Below are positions 34,935-44,610 of a stretch of 64,000 nt of DNA, one piece after another. The DNA is from MED-G116 sp038147495. Its GTDB lineage: Bacteria > Pseudomonadota > Alphaproteobacteria > Puniceispirillales > Puniceispirillaceae. Below the pieces are notes generated by a model, which worked only from the letters and a program-made list of their open reading frames with translations, had not been told where the DNA came from and searched no databases. The number at the start of each line of letters is the position of its first letter. Position 1 is the first letter of the stretch. The position numbers and the translations under genes were made by a program. The stretch spans positions 1-64,000 of the forward strand of contig JAYQTT010000011.1 of assembly GCA_038147495.1 (NCBI GenBank). Direction: 5' to 3'.

Positions 34935-35836
34935 TGGACTACCTGCCTGTTACGTCTCATGGAAATCTGGCGCCAAATCAAGACAAGCAACAAGATGCTG
35001 ACCGGAGCCGCCACCTCATACGCAGTGCCAACAATTGCGCCGGTGTATTTTTCAAAAAGGCCAATACCGAAACCAGCACCGATCACACCCGGCAAGTTGC
35101 CAAGGCCGGCCGCCGTCACAATCGCAAAACTGCGAACCGAATAAGTGATTCCATAGAATGGCTGGATCACCCAGATGATCGAAACAAGCACACCCGCAGC
35201 GCCACAAAGTGCGGCGTTGAACGCAAAAGTGAACGCGTAGACGCGATCTGTATCAATACCCAGCACGCGCGCTGCCCGTGGGTCCTGTGCGGTTGCTCTG
35301 ATGGCTTGACCTGTTCGCGACTTCTTCATGAACGCAATCACGCAGACAGCAATGACGGCTGCCATAACCAACGAAATGATCTTGGATGATGGTATTGTTA
35401 CCATATTGTCAAACGCATCATAGACAGGCAATTCCATGTCGATGGTTTGAACTTCTGGTCCAAAAATCAAATTCATGACCTGCTGCATCAACAAAGACAG
35501 ACCAAAGGTCGCCAACAGCGACACAAACATGTCCTGATCGATGATGCGCCGTATCATGACGACATAGACCAGCCAGCCATATATAAACATAGAGATGATC
35601 ACGATAACCATGATCAGTGCCAGGGGCACGTCAACACTGGTTAAAGCGAGGGCCATGTATCCGCCCATGATGACAAAGTCACCTTGCGCCAAATTCTTGA
35701 TGTTCATCACGCCCCAGACCAAAGCCAGACCATAGGCACTGAGGGCAAAAACCGCCCCCACAAAGATGCCTTCAAGAATAATCTGGATATTGATCACTGG
35801 CGCCCAAACAAACAAAAGTTGCAGATTGTCCAGCAT
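34931..35836 (-). CDS. livH: LivH-type permease
   Basis: A 301-residue HAAT permease with about eight hydrophobic spans. Family motifs are LEGIFVGAVFALSAYGLALVWGVMNIKNLAQGDFVI near the N-terminus, RATAQDPRAARVLGID in the cytoplasmic loop, and the GLGNLPGVIGAG stretch near the end. The stop overlaps the livM start by four bases. It lies downstream of the substrate-binding protein, after an intergenic hairpin. Confidence 0.93.
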   Translation of the reverse strand: MLDNLQLLFVWAPVINIQIILEGIFVGAVFALSAYGLALVWGVMNIKNLAQGDFVIMGGYMALALTSVDVPLALIMVIVIISMFIYGWLVYVVMIRRIIDQDMFVSLLATFGLSLLMQQVMNLIFGPEVQTIDMELPVYDAFDNMVTIPSSKIISLVMAAVIAVCVIAFMKKSRTGQAIRATAQDPRAARVLGIDTDRVYAFTFAFNAALCGAAGVLVSIIWVIQPFYGITYSVRSFAIVTAAGLGNLPGVIGAGFGIGLFEKYTGAIVGTAYEVAAPVSILLLVLIWRQISMRRNRQVVQ

Positions 35837-35870
35837 TAGAATGCTCCGCGATGAAAAGGGAATAAAAGGA

Positions 35871-35897
35871 AAAAAGGAAGGGAGTTACCCCCCTTCC
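35871..35897 (-). terminator. Hairpin between the substrate-binding protein gene and livH
   Basis: On the minus strand GGAAGGG (plus 35891-35897) pairs with CCCTTCC (plus 35876-35882), followed by TTTTT. It lies directly after the livK stop, upstream of livH. Such a leaky hairpin would let the abundant binding protein be made in excess over the membrane parts. Confidence 0.65.
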
Positions 35898-35909
35898 CTT
35901 GAAAATGGC

Positions 35910-37130
35910 TTAGTACTTCACGTTACGTGGAAAGACCATGTCATCGGCGGTCTCGACGAGCGAGTATGAACCGTCAGCACCGATCTGACGCATGAACATT
36001 GGCTTGGCAATGTTGTTGCCGTTTTCGGAGAATTTGATGTCACCATAGAAGGTTTCCATCTGCACAGCGGCAATGGCATCGCGCACTGTGTCCTGATCAA
36101 AGCTGTTTGCTGCTTCGAACGCTTCCTTCCACACATATACTGCGGCAGATGCCTGAGCCGACTGATACGGCACTGATGTGTATGATGGATATTCAGCTTT
36201 AAAACCTGCGTTCCATTCAGCTGCAGACCCAAACATCGGATCAGACTTTGACAGGCTCTCCACCCACTGTGTTGGGCAAAGGAAGCCGTTTGCTGCTTTC
36301 GGGAATTTCTCCTGAACTTTTGCAGCTTCGCAATGTGTCAACGCGATCATTGGCACGTTAACCTTCATTTCGTCAATCTGGCGGGCAGCTGTAGCCGCAC
36401 CCTTTGAGTGACCAGAAACGATCAGAATGTCTGGCTTAAGAGCTTTCACCTTGGTCAAGGTTGTTGACATGTCAGACAGGTCGGCAGGCAGTTGGTCATC
36501 AATGATCACCTTCATGCCATATTCGTTGACCTTGTCCATCACACCGGCGCGGACGTCCATTGAGAATGGGTCACCCTCAAATGCCAGAGCGACACGGACA
36601 TCACCAGGACTGGATGCTTTATCAGCAGCAAAATCAACAGCTGTGGCCAGATACTGCTCGGATGTTGAAAGCACAGCAAACAGATATTTGTAGCCCTGCG
36701 TGAACAATGACCGTGACGCGCCCTCTGCCTCAATCATTGGCACACCGAATTTCTCTGAAACAGGAGCAATGGCCTTGGTCATGCCTGAGCTGTATGGGCC
36801 AAGCATATATTCAACGCCATCCTGCTGGATCAAACGCTCAGCAAGCTGGGCACCACGAGCAGGTGTTGATTCATCATCGTAATATTTGACTGCCAGTTTG
36901 TAGCTTTTACCACCAACTTTCACACCGCCAGCTTCATTGATGGTCTTGACAGCAAAGTCATAACCGCGCTGGGTGTGAAGGCCGTTGGTTGCGTACTTTC
37001 CTGTCAGCGAGATCGAGGATCCGAGGATGATTGTATCCCCCTCAACCTTGGCCATGGCAGGTGCAGCAGCTCCAGCAACTCCGACAGCAAGCATTGCGCC
37101 TAGCGCAACCGTGTATCGTTTAAATGTCAT
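35910..37130 (-). CDS. livK: Branched-chain amino acid-type ABC substrate-binding protein
   Basis: A 406-residue periplasmic protein with signal peptide (MTFKRYTVALGAMLAVGVAGA... cut after PAMA). Type I periplasmic-binding fold: LGSSISLTGKYATNG at the start and YDDESTPARGAQLAERLIQQDGV, then GPYSSGMTKAIAPVSEK. Substrate is not readable; family members bind branched-chain amino acids, amides or urea. A strong GGGAGGA lies five bases before the ATG. It is the first gene of the liv run, with a hairpin behind it. Confidence 0.92.
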   Translation of the reverse strand: MTFKRYTVALGAMLAVGVAGAAAPAMAKVEGDTIILGSSISLTGKYATNGLHTQRGYDFAVKTINEAGGVKVGGKSYKLAVKYYDDESTPARGAQLAERLIQQDGVEYMLGPYSSGMTKAIAPVSEKFGVPMIEAEGASRSLFTQGYKYLFAVLSTSEQYLATAVDFAADKASSPGDVRVALAFEGDPFSMDVRAGVMDKVNEYGMKVIIDDQLPADLSDMSTTLTKVKALKPDILIVSGHSKGAATAARQIDEMKVNVPMIALTHCEAAKVQEKFPKAANGFLCPTQWVESLSKSDPMFGSAAEWNAGFKAEYPSYTSVPYQSAQASAAVYVWKEAFEAANSFDQDTVRDAIAAVQMETFYGDIKFSENGNNIAKPMFMRQIGADGSYSLVETADDMVFPRNVKY

Positions 37131-37579
37131 GTTAGTCCTCCCAGACTAAATCGTTGGATTTGTATACCGATGAACGTCTCGTATGAGATCTTATGGCCGA
37201 CAATGGTGTTCATTTACGAGGCATTTGTCACCCCTTTTTATTGTTTATTTTTGATTGTGCGCGGGTTTCTGGCGGTGATTTGTGATCAGTTTACCCTAAT
37301 AAAGAGACAACAGCATCGCGGCAGAATGGATGGTTTTGCGCCTAAGTCCCCAAACAGCCTCAGCTTTATCTGGCTCCGTATTCGGTTTAAAAACGCATCT
37401 TTCCTTTCGAGTAAAAAATTGATGAACTGTGATTTCTGCGGCGGTGTGACACAGCAAAAACACTCAATTCAGTACCAGCGTCCATTTTGTCTTTGACGAA
37501 TCAACCAGATTGGCGTGAACTGACGCTATGGCACAGAGATTATCAAGTCGCCGTCACAAGCAAGAGTTTACCAATCCAG
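37131..37579. other. Divergent intergenic region, liv operon and a membrane protein
   Basis: About 449 bases. It must carry the livK promoter on the minus strand. An open frame at 37170-37496 has an irregular composition and no ribosome site and I do not believe it. No strong inverted repeat or RNA fold is obvious to me. Confidence 0.45.
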
Positions 37580-38929
37580 ATGTTGAGTACCGATATCGCC
37601 TCACCCCTGTCGAAGTTTGAGGGGCTTCGCCTATGGCTACTTGTAACTGCATGGCTATCTGCGGTGCTCATGAAATTTTTTGGGTTCAGCGTTCACGGCT
37701 TTACCATTTTTGGCGTCATCTGCTTTCTGCTATTCGCGGTGATGACATTACCGCGCCTGAGATGGGACAGCCTTGCAATTCTGGCAGGCATGATTGCCTT
37801 GGCCTTTTTGTTGCTTCCAAGGATGCCGAGTATGGAGGCCCTTCTTGGCGCCATCGAATATGTGCTGATCTTCGCCGCTTTGCTGCCGACGATGGCACTG
37901 GTCAAGGCGACGGCGATGACGATGCCTTCGGTGCATCAATCACAGACAAACCTTGCGTCACTTCCGAGTGCCGCTTCGGCGAGTGGCTTTCAAATTACCG
38001 GCCATGTATTTGGCGGCATCATCAATACCGGAACCTTTGCCATTCTTTCGGCGGTTCTGCCACCTGACGCCCCAGAAAGTGATCGTCGTGCCGCCGCCGA
38101 AGCTGCCATTCGCGGGATGGCAACATCGGCCGCATGGTCACCGTTCTTTGTCGGCTTTGCCGTTGGCCAGAGTTTTGTCGAGCCACACTATGCCTGGATG
38201 GCGATTGGCTTTGGCGTTTTTATTGCCCTGCTTTTCATGGCTTGCTCGCTTCCACTGATCAATCGAGACTACAGCCATCGTCAGGTTGGAATGGCGATTG
38301 CCTGTCTTCGTCCCGTCGCGTCACGCCTCGCTTTTGTCTTTGGATGTGTGATTGCAACGGCTTTGATATTCAAACTTACCGCGCTTGCCGCCGTTGTTTG
38401 CACGATGCCATGGCTTGTCGCATTGCAGATGGCGCGCAAGCCGGCAACGATCCCGCATATTTTTCAGCAAACAAAAATCGCATTGGCCAATATTGCTGAT
38501 GATTTGATTGTGATCAGCGCGGCGATGATCGTGGCGTTTCTGGTCAACCGCTACAACAATATCGGCGAGATGATGCAGATTTTCTATCCGGATATGCTGC
38601 CGGGCTGGGTTGCATTGATTGGCACGCCGGTTATCGTCACTCTTGCATCGGTTTTTGGCATTCATCCGGTCATCTCGACCACCGGTCTGTTGACCATCTT
38701 CAGCGGCGGCGGGGCAGATGTTCATCCAGCGCTTCTGGTTGAAGCACATTTGATTGCCTGGGGTGCAGGTGCAATGGCATCAATCGCCTCACTTTCTGTT
38801 ATCTCAACCTCTGGCCTGTTCAAAGTGTCAACGCACAAGCTGGCATTCGGCAAGAACATACTGATCGCCTTCACCTACGCGCTTGGTGGCGGGATTGTGT
38901 TGACGTTGCTGAACAACTTCATGTGGTAG
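37580..38929 (+). CDS. Polytopic membrane protein, possibly an ion-transporter-superfamily permease
   Basis: About 449 residues with ten or more hydrophobic segments and no soluble domain. Internal similarity of layout (GHVFGGIINTGTFAILS in one half; VFGIHPVISTTGLLTIFSGGG in the other) resembles Na+/anion or arsenite-type permeases of the IT superfamily, but I cannot name a family confidently. I take ATG 37580 over the longer TTG-started frame at 37487. There are no coupled genes on either side. It could be an organic-acid or drug exporter; the function is unknown. Confidence 0.7.
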   Translation: MLSTDIASPLSKFEGLRLWLLVTAWLSAVLMKFFGFSVHGFTIFGVICFLLFAVMTLPRLRWDSLAILAGMIALAFLLLPRMPSMEALLGAIEYVLIFAALLPTMALVKATAMTMPSVHQSQTNLASLPSAASASGFQITGHVFGGIINTGTFAILSAVLPPDAPESDRRAAAEAAIRGMATSAAWSPFFVGFAVGQSFVEPHYAWMAIGFGVFIALLFMACSLPLINRDYSHRQVGMAIACLRPVASRLAFVFGCVIATALIFKLTALAAVVCTMPWLVALQMARKPATIPHIFQQTKIALANIADDLIVISAAMIVAFLVNRYNNIGEMMQIFYPDMLPGWVALIGTPVIVTLASVFGIHPVISTTGLLTIFSGGGADVHPALLVEAHLIAWGAGAMASIASLSVISTSGLFKVSTHKLAFGKNILIAFTYALGGGIVLTLLNNFMW

Positions 38930-39165
38930 TCATAGCCTTCCGCAATAGATGATGGTCATGTGGCAGCGTTGGCCAAATGCACGTTAATTCACGCCAAGAT
39001 TCAAAAATTGAAATAAAACAGGCGTTTCGTTAATTATGGTGAATATGCCGCAGGTGATTTGTTTGACGTCAAAGACTGCTGGGCGCACTATTCAATTGTC
39101 CCTCGCGCAAACGTGGGTGCCAAAAACGCTTTATGGCGTGGGGGACACCCTTCATGGAAGGTGAT

Positions 39166-39627
39166 ATGCCACCAAGAATTTATGTCGATGCCGATGCCTG
39201 TCCGGTCAAGGACGAGGCCATCAAGGTGGCAAACCGCCATGGGCTGGCTGTCTTTCTGGTTTCCAACGGCGGTATTCGTCCGCGGCCTGATCCGAATGTG
39301 CAGATTGTTGTCGTCCCTGAAGGCCCGGATGTTGCCGACAAATGGATTGTCGAGCATGCCGTTGCCAACGACATCGTGATAACCTCGGATATTCCGCTTG
39401 CCGCCAAAACTGTCGCGAACGGGGCGATCACCCTTCGCCATAATGGTGATGAATTCACCCGGCAGAATATTGGAAGCCAGCTGGCCACGCGAGATTTGAT
39501 GGCCGATTTGCGCGCCGCCGACCCGTTGATGACAGGGGCAGGCAAACAGCAGGGACGCGCCTTCTCAAAACAGGATAGATCGCGTTTTCTGGAACGGCTT
39601 GAAGCCGCCATCCGCAAAGCCCGATAG
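39166..39627 (+). CDS. YaiI/YqxD (UPF0178, DUF188) family protein
   Basis: A 153-residue protein with the family signature YVDADACPVKDEA at the N-terminus, a middle VSDKWIVEHA-like stretch, TSDIPLAAKTVANGA, and the G-x-FSKQDRSRFLERLE tail. It has a PIN-like fold with acidic residues, so a nuclease role is suspected, but there is no established function. Start ATG 39166 has GGAAGG just upstream; an in-frame ATG lies at 39133. Confidence 0.88.
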   Translation: MPPRIYVDADACPVKDEAIKVANRHGLAVFLVSNGGIRPRPDPNVQIVVVPEGPDVADKWIVEHAVANDIVITSDIPLAAKTVANGAITLRHNGDEFTRQNIGSQLATRDLMADLRAADPLMTGAGKQQGRAFSKQDRSRFLERLEAAIRKAR

Positions 39628-39731
39628 CGGCAACAGCAAGAAACACGCATCCAGCCGCATTCGGTGGCGATCACACCTGCGCCACCATACTAAACACATA
39701 ACAGGTGTCAGATTTTACAATTTGAGGAAAT

Positions 39732-39807
39732 TGGTGGAGCCAGACGGGATCGAACCGACGACCTCCTGCTTGCAAAGCAGGCGCTCTCCCAGCTGAGCTA
39801 TGGCCCC
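39732..39807 (-). tRNA. tRNA-Ala(TGC)
   Basis: On the minus strand the 76-nt cloverleaf starts GGGGCCATAGCTCAGCTGGG and has an anticodon arm CCTGC-TTTGCAA-GCAGG with anticodon TGC. The T arm is GTCGG-TTCGATC-CCGTC-like. CCA is encoded. One G-T wobble sits in the acceptor stem. It is a single tRNA, not part of an rRNA operon here. Confidence 0.96.
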
Positions 39808-39969
39808 ATAAATTCCGTGAGACACACGGGGGATGTCAGCACCGCACGATGACGGGTAACGGCGGGAGTTATCTGCTAATGTGCCAGCAAGGTCAAGCCC
39901 TTTTCTGTGCCTTGCCGAAGGAAAACGGGCTTTTTCCACAAGCCGCCACCAGCGCCTTTTCAAACACAT

Positions 39970-39998
39970 AAAAAAGCAGGGCCAAATATTGGCCCTGC
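39970..39998 (-). terminator. Strong intrinsic terminator after ald
   Basis: GCAGGGCCAA and TTGGCCCTGC form a perfect ten-base-pair stem with a three-base loop. On the minus strand it is followed by six T residues. It lies about 70 bases past the ald stop. It is one of the clearest terminators in the window. Confidence 0.88.
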
Positions 39999-40067
39999 CC
40001 TCACCTTTTTCACCTGTTATCTGGCGGACTCAACGCCAGATCCCAGCGTAACATCTATGCCTGCAAA

Positions 40068-41162
40068 TCAGGCGGCAGGTCTTTCACCAAGCGCATCAAT
40101 CACTGCCTGATAAGTGATCTGGCCATTACGGATGTTCAAACCGTTCATCAAATGCGGATCCTGATCCAATGCAGACAAACCCTTGTCGGCCAGTGCCAGA
40201 ACGTGTGGCAAGGTCGCATTGTTCAATGCCTCAGATGACGTCAGCGGCACAGAACCGGGCATGTTTGCCACACAATAATGCACCACACCGTCAACGATGT
40301 AGGTTGGGTCATCATGTGTCGTGGCCTTTGATGTCTCGAAGCATCCGCCCTGATCAATGGCCACATCGACAAGCACCGCACCCTGCTTCATCTCTGAAAG
40401 GAATGCTTTCGAGATCAATTTTGGCGCGCTGGCTCCCGGGATCAATACCGCACCGATCACCAGATCAGCATCGCGGCATGTCTCTTCGATGATCGCCCGG
40501 CTGGAGTAGCGTGTTGTGATGCTGCTGCCAAAAATGTCAGACAGATAGCGAAGACGCGGAACCGAACGGTCAAGCACAGTCACACGCGCGCCAAGACCAA
40601 CGGCCATCTTTGCCGCATTCACGCCAACAACGCCGCCACCAATGACCACAACCTCGGCAGGTGATGTTCCCGGAACACCCGAGATCAACAAGCCGCGACC
40701 ACCGGCATTTGCCTTCAAATTCGCCGCGCCCTCAATCACTGCCAAACGACCGGCAACCTCACTCATCGGCGCCAAAAGCGGCAAGCCGCCCTGATTATCA
40801 GTGATCGTCTCATAGGCAATGGCTGTACAACCTGATTCCATCAATCCGCGTGTCTGCGCCGGATCGGCGGCAAGATGCAAATATGTAAAAAGGATTTGGT
40901 CAGCTGATAACTGCACCCACTCACCGGGCTGAGGCTCTTTTACTTTGACGACCATTTCGGCCTTCTCAAAGATTGTCTTAGCATCTGGCACAATCTCGGC
41001 GCCTGCTGCGCGATAGACATCATCACTGGCACCAATGCCGGCACCGGCATTGGTCTCAACCATCACCTTGTGACCACGGCCGGTTAGTTCAGCAACCGAA
41101 TTTGGCACCAGACCCACGCGCGACTCGCGCACCTTAATTTCCTTTGGCACACCAACAAGCAT
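40068..41162 (-). CDS. ald: Alanine dehydrogenase
   Basis: Interconverts alanine and pyruvate plus ammonia with NAD. The 364-residue protein starts MLVGVPKEIKVRESRVG, with the catalytic pyruvate-binding lysine in MVVKVKEPQPGEW, the NAD-binding motif VIGGGVVGVNAA (about 171-182), and the DQGGCFETSKATTHDDP loop. The family C-terminus is intact. The gene is divergent from an Lrp/AsnC regulator across a 259-base AT-rich gap, the common arrangement for amino-acid-responsive ald genes. Confidence 0.96.
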   Translation of the reverse strand: MLVGVPKEIKVRESRVGLVPNSVAELTGRGHKVMVETNAGAGIGASDDVYRAAGAEIVPDAKTIFEKAEMVVKVKEPQPGEWVQLSADQILFTYLHLAADPAQTRGLMESGCTAIAYETITDNQGGLPLLAPMSEVAGRLAVIEGAANLKANAGGRGLLISGVPGTSPAEVVVIGGGVVGVNAAKMAVGLGARVTVLDRSVPRLRYLSDIFGSSITTRYSSRAIIEETCRDADLVIGAVLIPGASAPKLISKAFLSEMKQGAVLVDVAIDQGGCFETSKATTHDDPTYIVDGVVHYCVANMPGSVPLTSSEALNNATLPHVLALADKGLSALDQDPHLMNGLNIRNGQITYQAVIDALGERPAA

Positions 41163-41421
41163 ATCAAATTCCTCTTACCTAAAAACTCTATGTGACGTGA
41201 TCCCGCCGTGGTGTAACGCCCGTTGTGGCGTGGCAACAGCGCGTATGATCAATTGGCCTGCATATTATTCTACTTTTCTGTTTATTTTCCTGCTTTTTAC
41301 TATGTGATAAACATCAATTTTCAAATATTATTCATTTTATGATACAATTATTCGAATTTTATGCGATTTTTATTTTGACTTCATACAGCCACCATCAAAC
41401 AACACGCCAGAGGATAGAAGA
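41163..41421. promoter_or_regulatory. AT-rich divergent promoter region, ald and Lrp regulator
   Basis: The interval is strikingly AT-rich between about 41270 and 41390, unlike its surroundings. Lrp-type regulators prefer such DNA, and ald genes are typically their targets. I see no single clear Lrp box, so binding is inferred from context. Confidence 0.45.
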
Positions 41422-41889
41422 ATGGACCGAATCGACCGGGCGATACTGACCGCTTTGCAACGCAACGCGCGCATTTCAAACGTAGAGCTCGCTGCACATG
41501 CCGGCTTGTCAGCATCTGCCTGTTTACGCCGCGTTGCATTGCTTGAAAAAGCCGGCGTGATTGACGGATATCATGCCAATTTAAGCGCCTCAAAAATGGG
41601 ACATGATGTTCTTGTTCTGATGCAAATCACGTTACAGGGCCAATCCGCCACCATGATGGCAGAATTTGAGGCCGCAGCCGAGAAAATCCCACAGGTGCTG
41701 GCCTGCTTCCTGATCGCCGGAGAGAGCGACTATATATTGCGTGTCTCGGCACGGGACGTTGCCGACTTTGGCCGTATCCATAGCGAATATCTATCGGCCC
41801 TGCCGCATGTACTGCGCATGGAAAGCAGTTTTGTCCTGCGTGAAGTGTTCAACCGCTCACTCGCGCCGGTTGAGGGCATGGCAGTCTAA
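41422..41889 (+). CDS. Lrp/AsnC-family transcriptional regulator
   Basis: A 155-residue protein: N-terminal winged helix-turn-helix (DRAILTALQRNARISNVELAAHAGLSASACLRRVALLEKAGVI in order, residues 4-47) and a C-terminal RAM effector-binding domain. AGAGGATAG precedes the ATG. Divergence from ald suggests it controls alanine dehydrogenase in response to alanine or another amino acid. The 3' end overlaps selO on the other strand by four bases. Confidence 0.92.
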   Translation: MDRIDRAILTALQRNARISNVELAAHAGLSASACLRRVALLEKAGVIDGYHANLSASKMGHDVLVLMQITLQGQSATMMAEFEAAAEKIPQVLACFLIAGESDYILRVSARDVADFGRIHSEYLSALPHVLRMESSFVLREVFNRSLAPVEGMAV

Positions 41890-43311
41890 TTCGCCTCAGA
41901 GCTGATCGGGCCGAGTGCCCTGCCCGTCTCGCGCACCTGCTCTATCTTCAGATTGAACGCCGCCCAATCATCATCACTGGCGATTGGCGCCCAAACGGCT
42001 TCGACCTCATCAATGGTCATGCTGACCGGAGACGGTCGATCAAAATAGGCGGTATCAACGTCCGTAACGGCCTCAAATTTTGCCATGACACCAAGCAACC
42101 CGGAAACGGCCTCTGGCGGATAATCGCCGCGGCGTTGTTGACCGCCCCTGAAATCATGCAGGATCTGGTCAAAACCGCCCTTGGTTTCACGCGCGGCGGC
42201 ATAGAATTGACGACATAATTCCTGTGCGGTTTCCAGATCAGCCGCCGGCCGCAACCCCAGACGCCACGCCAACTGCCGGGCAAGGCTGGCCTCCATCTTC
42301 GGGTAAAAATCATGCAAGGCGGCCTCAAGCGCTTCTTGTTCAGCAAAGCGAATCAGACAATCAGCCAACCTGCAAACTGCCCACATGCTGGCATCTGCCT
42401 GCCGCCCATAGGCATAACGACCAGCATGATCGAAATACGCCGCGGTAAAGCCAGGGTCAAAATGCGGCAAAAATCGCCACGGCCCATAGTCAAAACTTTC
42501 GCCGGTGACGTTGAAATTATCCGTGTTCAAAACACCATGCACAAAGCCCGCGGCAAGCCAGCACCCCGCAGTTCTGGCAATTTTATCACCAACAGCACCC
42601 AAAAAGGCGGGCGCAAGAGTTGCAAGATCTGCCTCTGCATCAAGCTGGTCAGCGTAATAGTGGCGCGCTGTGTGGCGCAGCAGCATTTCCATGCCTTCGC
42701 TGTCGTCAAGATAACTCAGACGCTGAAAGCTGCCGATACGGATGTTTCCGTGTGACAGCCTGACCAATACAGCAGACCGCGTCGGCGACGGTTCATCATG
42801 ACGATCCAGAGCCTCACCGGTTTCAATGACGGAAAAACTCTTTGACGTGTCCACCCCCAAGGCCGTCAACATTTCGGTGGCGAGAACCTCCCGCACCGCC
42901 CCTTTCAGCGTCAAACGCCCATCTGCGGTTCGGGAAAAGGGTGTCCGCCCCGACCCCTTGGTGCCAAGGTCTAAGCACGCGGCCATCGGCACTTTGCATC
43001 TGAGCAAACAGGAACCCGCGGCCGTCTCCGATCTCCGGGTTATACTGACCGAACTGATGCCCGTGGTAACACAAAGCAAGCGGCGTTTGGATGTTACCCG
43101 GCAACGGATCAAAATGTCCAAAATGGGAAATCCACGCCGCATCATCGAGACCATCAAGCCCGACATCAGCCGCAGCCCTGTCGTTGCGATAGCGCAAAAT
43201 ATGTTCAGGGAACTGGGCCGCCTCAACAGGCCGGTAGAACCGCTGATCAAGCTTCAGGTGAATGGGGGCCGCTTGATAGGCTTCAGGCAGTGACTTCGTC
43301 ATGACGCACAT
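41886..43311 (-). pseudogene. selO: SelO (YdiU) protein AMPylase, frameshifted
   Basis: Pseudokinase-fold enzyme that AMPylates proteins, involved in redox stress in some bacteria. The first frame from ATG 43311 (AGGA upstream) covers LDQRFYRPVEAAQ, LALCYHGHQFGQYNPEIGDGRGFLFAQ and ADGRVL. The second frame then continues DLGTKGSGRTPFSRTADGRLTLKGAVREVLATEML, VLNTDNFNVTGESFDYGP and on to a normal C-terminus. An extra base near 42972 (CTTAGAC where CTTGAC is expected) joins them. The combined ~475 residues are full length for the family. Confidence 0.9.
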
Positions 43312-43455
43312 TTTTTCCTAGTTCAAAGACGACATGGTGATGCCGTAGACAGGCAAGACAATCCTATCGCGTTGTCAGACACAAGTATTTATAGTCTGAA
43401 GTCAGCATCTGCTGCCAATATTAACGCCGCCAAACTTAACAGGGAGAAAGCCGCC

Positions 43456-44589
43456 ATGCTCGACCTGAAAAATGTAATCGCCCCGATTGAGAGCGCCAAC
43501 GGGCTGCCGAACGAATGTTATATTGATGATGGCATGTATCAGCATGAACAAGATACGCTGTTTCGTAACAGCTGGGCGGCGATAGGCTTTGGCAAGGACG
43601 TTCCTGCCCCCGGTTCGGTAAAGCCGGTCACTTTCCTTGGCATTCCGATGCTGATTGTGCGCAACAAGGACGGCAAAATTAACGTGTTCCAGAATGTATG
43701 CCGCCACCGCGGCATGATTCTGATCGACAAGCCGCAGCAGCTTCGTGGGCCGATCACCTGCCCCTACCATGCGTGGAGTTACGATCTGGACGGCCAACTT
43801 CGCAAGACGCCGCATATTGGTGGCCCGGATATCGACACGCTGGATTCGGTGCAGCATTGCGACTACCCGCTTGTCAGCGTGCGCGCGCATCTTTGGAAAG
43901 ATATCGTTTTCGTTAATGTCGGCGGCACCGCGCCGGCCTTCGAAGATTATGCCAAATCACTGATTTCGCGCTGGCAGGAGTTTGACCAGCCTTTGTATCA
44001 CGGTGGTCCGGACTCATCATTGGAACTCAATCTCGACTGCAATTGGAAACTTGCCGTTGAAAATTACTGCGAGGCCTATCACCTGCCTTTTGTTCATCCA
44101 GCACTGAACAGCTATTCGCGGCTCGAAGATCATTACAACATCCTTGATGATTCAGGGTTTGCCGGTCAGGGCACAATGGTCTACCAGCCACAAATCAGCG
44201 AGGACGGCACGCGTTTTCCGACATTCGCCAACCTGACGGCAAAATGGGACAAGGGCGCTGAATATGTGGCGCTGTTCCCCAACGTGCTTTTGGGCGTTCA
44301 TAATGATCACTATTTCAACATCATTCTGACACCGGACGGCACTGGCCGGACGCATGAGCAAATTGAACTATATTATGCAGACGAAGCAGCGCTTGCCGAC
44401 GATTACGCCGATATGCGCAAAGCGAATACCGAAATGTGGCGTGTGGTATTTGCCGAAGACATCGGTGTTGTCGAGGGCATGCAACGTGGACGTAAAGCCC
44501 CCGGCTATGACGGCGGCAAATTCTCTGCCGTCATGGATGAGTCAACGCATCATTTCCATAAATGGGTGGCCGAGGCTCTGTCCGCCTAA
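43456..44589 (+). CDS. Rieske non-haem iron oxygenase, alpha-subunit type
   Basis: A 377-residue oxygenase subunit. The N-terminal Rieske [2Fe-2S] domain has CRHRG (about 85) and CPYHAWSYDLDGQ (C-x2-H, about 106). The catalytic domain has ENYCEAYHLPFVHPAL, carrying the two histidines and, later, an acidic ligand of the mononuclear iron. Related enzymes hydroxylate aromatic compounds or demethylate quaternary amines such as glycine betaine, carnitine or stachydrine; the substrate here cannot be fixed. No reductase gene lies nearby. I start at ATG 43456, where GGGAG lies ten bases upstream; the longer frame starts with TTG 43372. Confidence 0.85.
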   Translation: MLDLKNVIAPIESANGLPNECYIDDGMYQHEQDTLFRNSWAAIGFGKDVPAPGSVKPVTFLGIPMLIVRNKDGKINVFQNVCRHRGMILIDKPQQLRGPITCPYHAWSYDLDGQLRKTPHIGGPDIDTLDSVQHCDYPLVSVRAHLWKDIVFVNVGGTAPAFEDYAKSLISRWQEFDQPLYHGGPDSSLELNLDCNWKLAVENYCEAYHLPFVHPALNSYSRLEDHYNILDDSGFAGQGTMVYQPQISEDGTRFPTFANLTAKWDKGAEYVALFPNVLLGVHNDHYFNIILTPDGTGRTHEQIELYYADEAALADDYADMRKANTEMWRVVFAEDIGVVEGMQRGRKAPGYDGGKFSAVMDESTHHFHKWVAEALSA

Positions 44590-44610
44590 ACTGCCACCCT
44601 ACGCTTTGGC

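Noticed and set aside
37170..37496. Rightward open frame in the gap after livK
   Set aside because: No ribosome site, odd composition and no domain.
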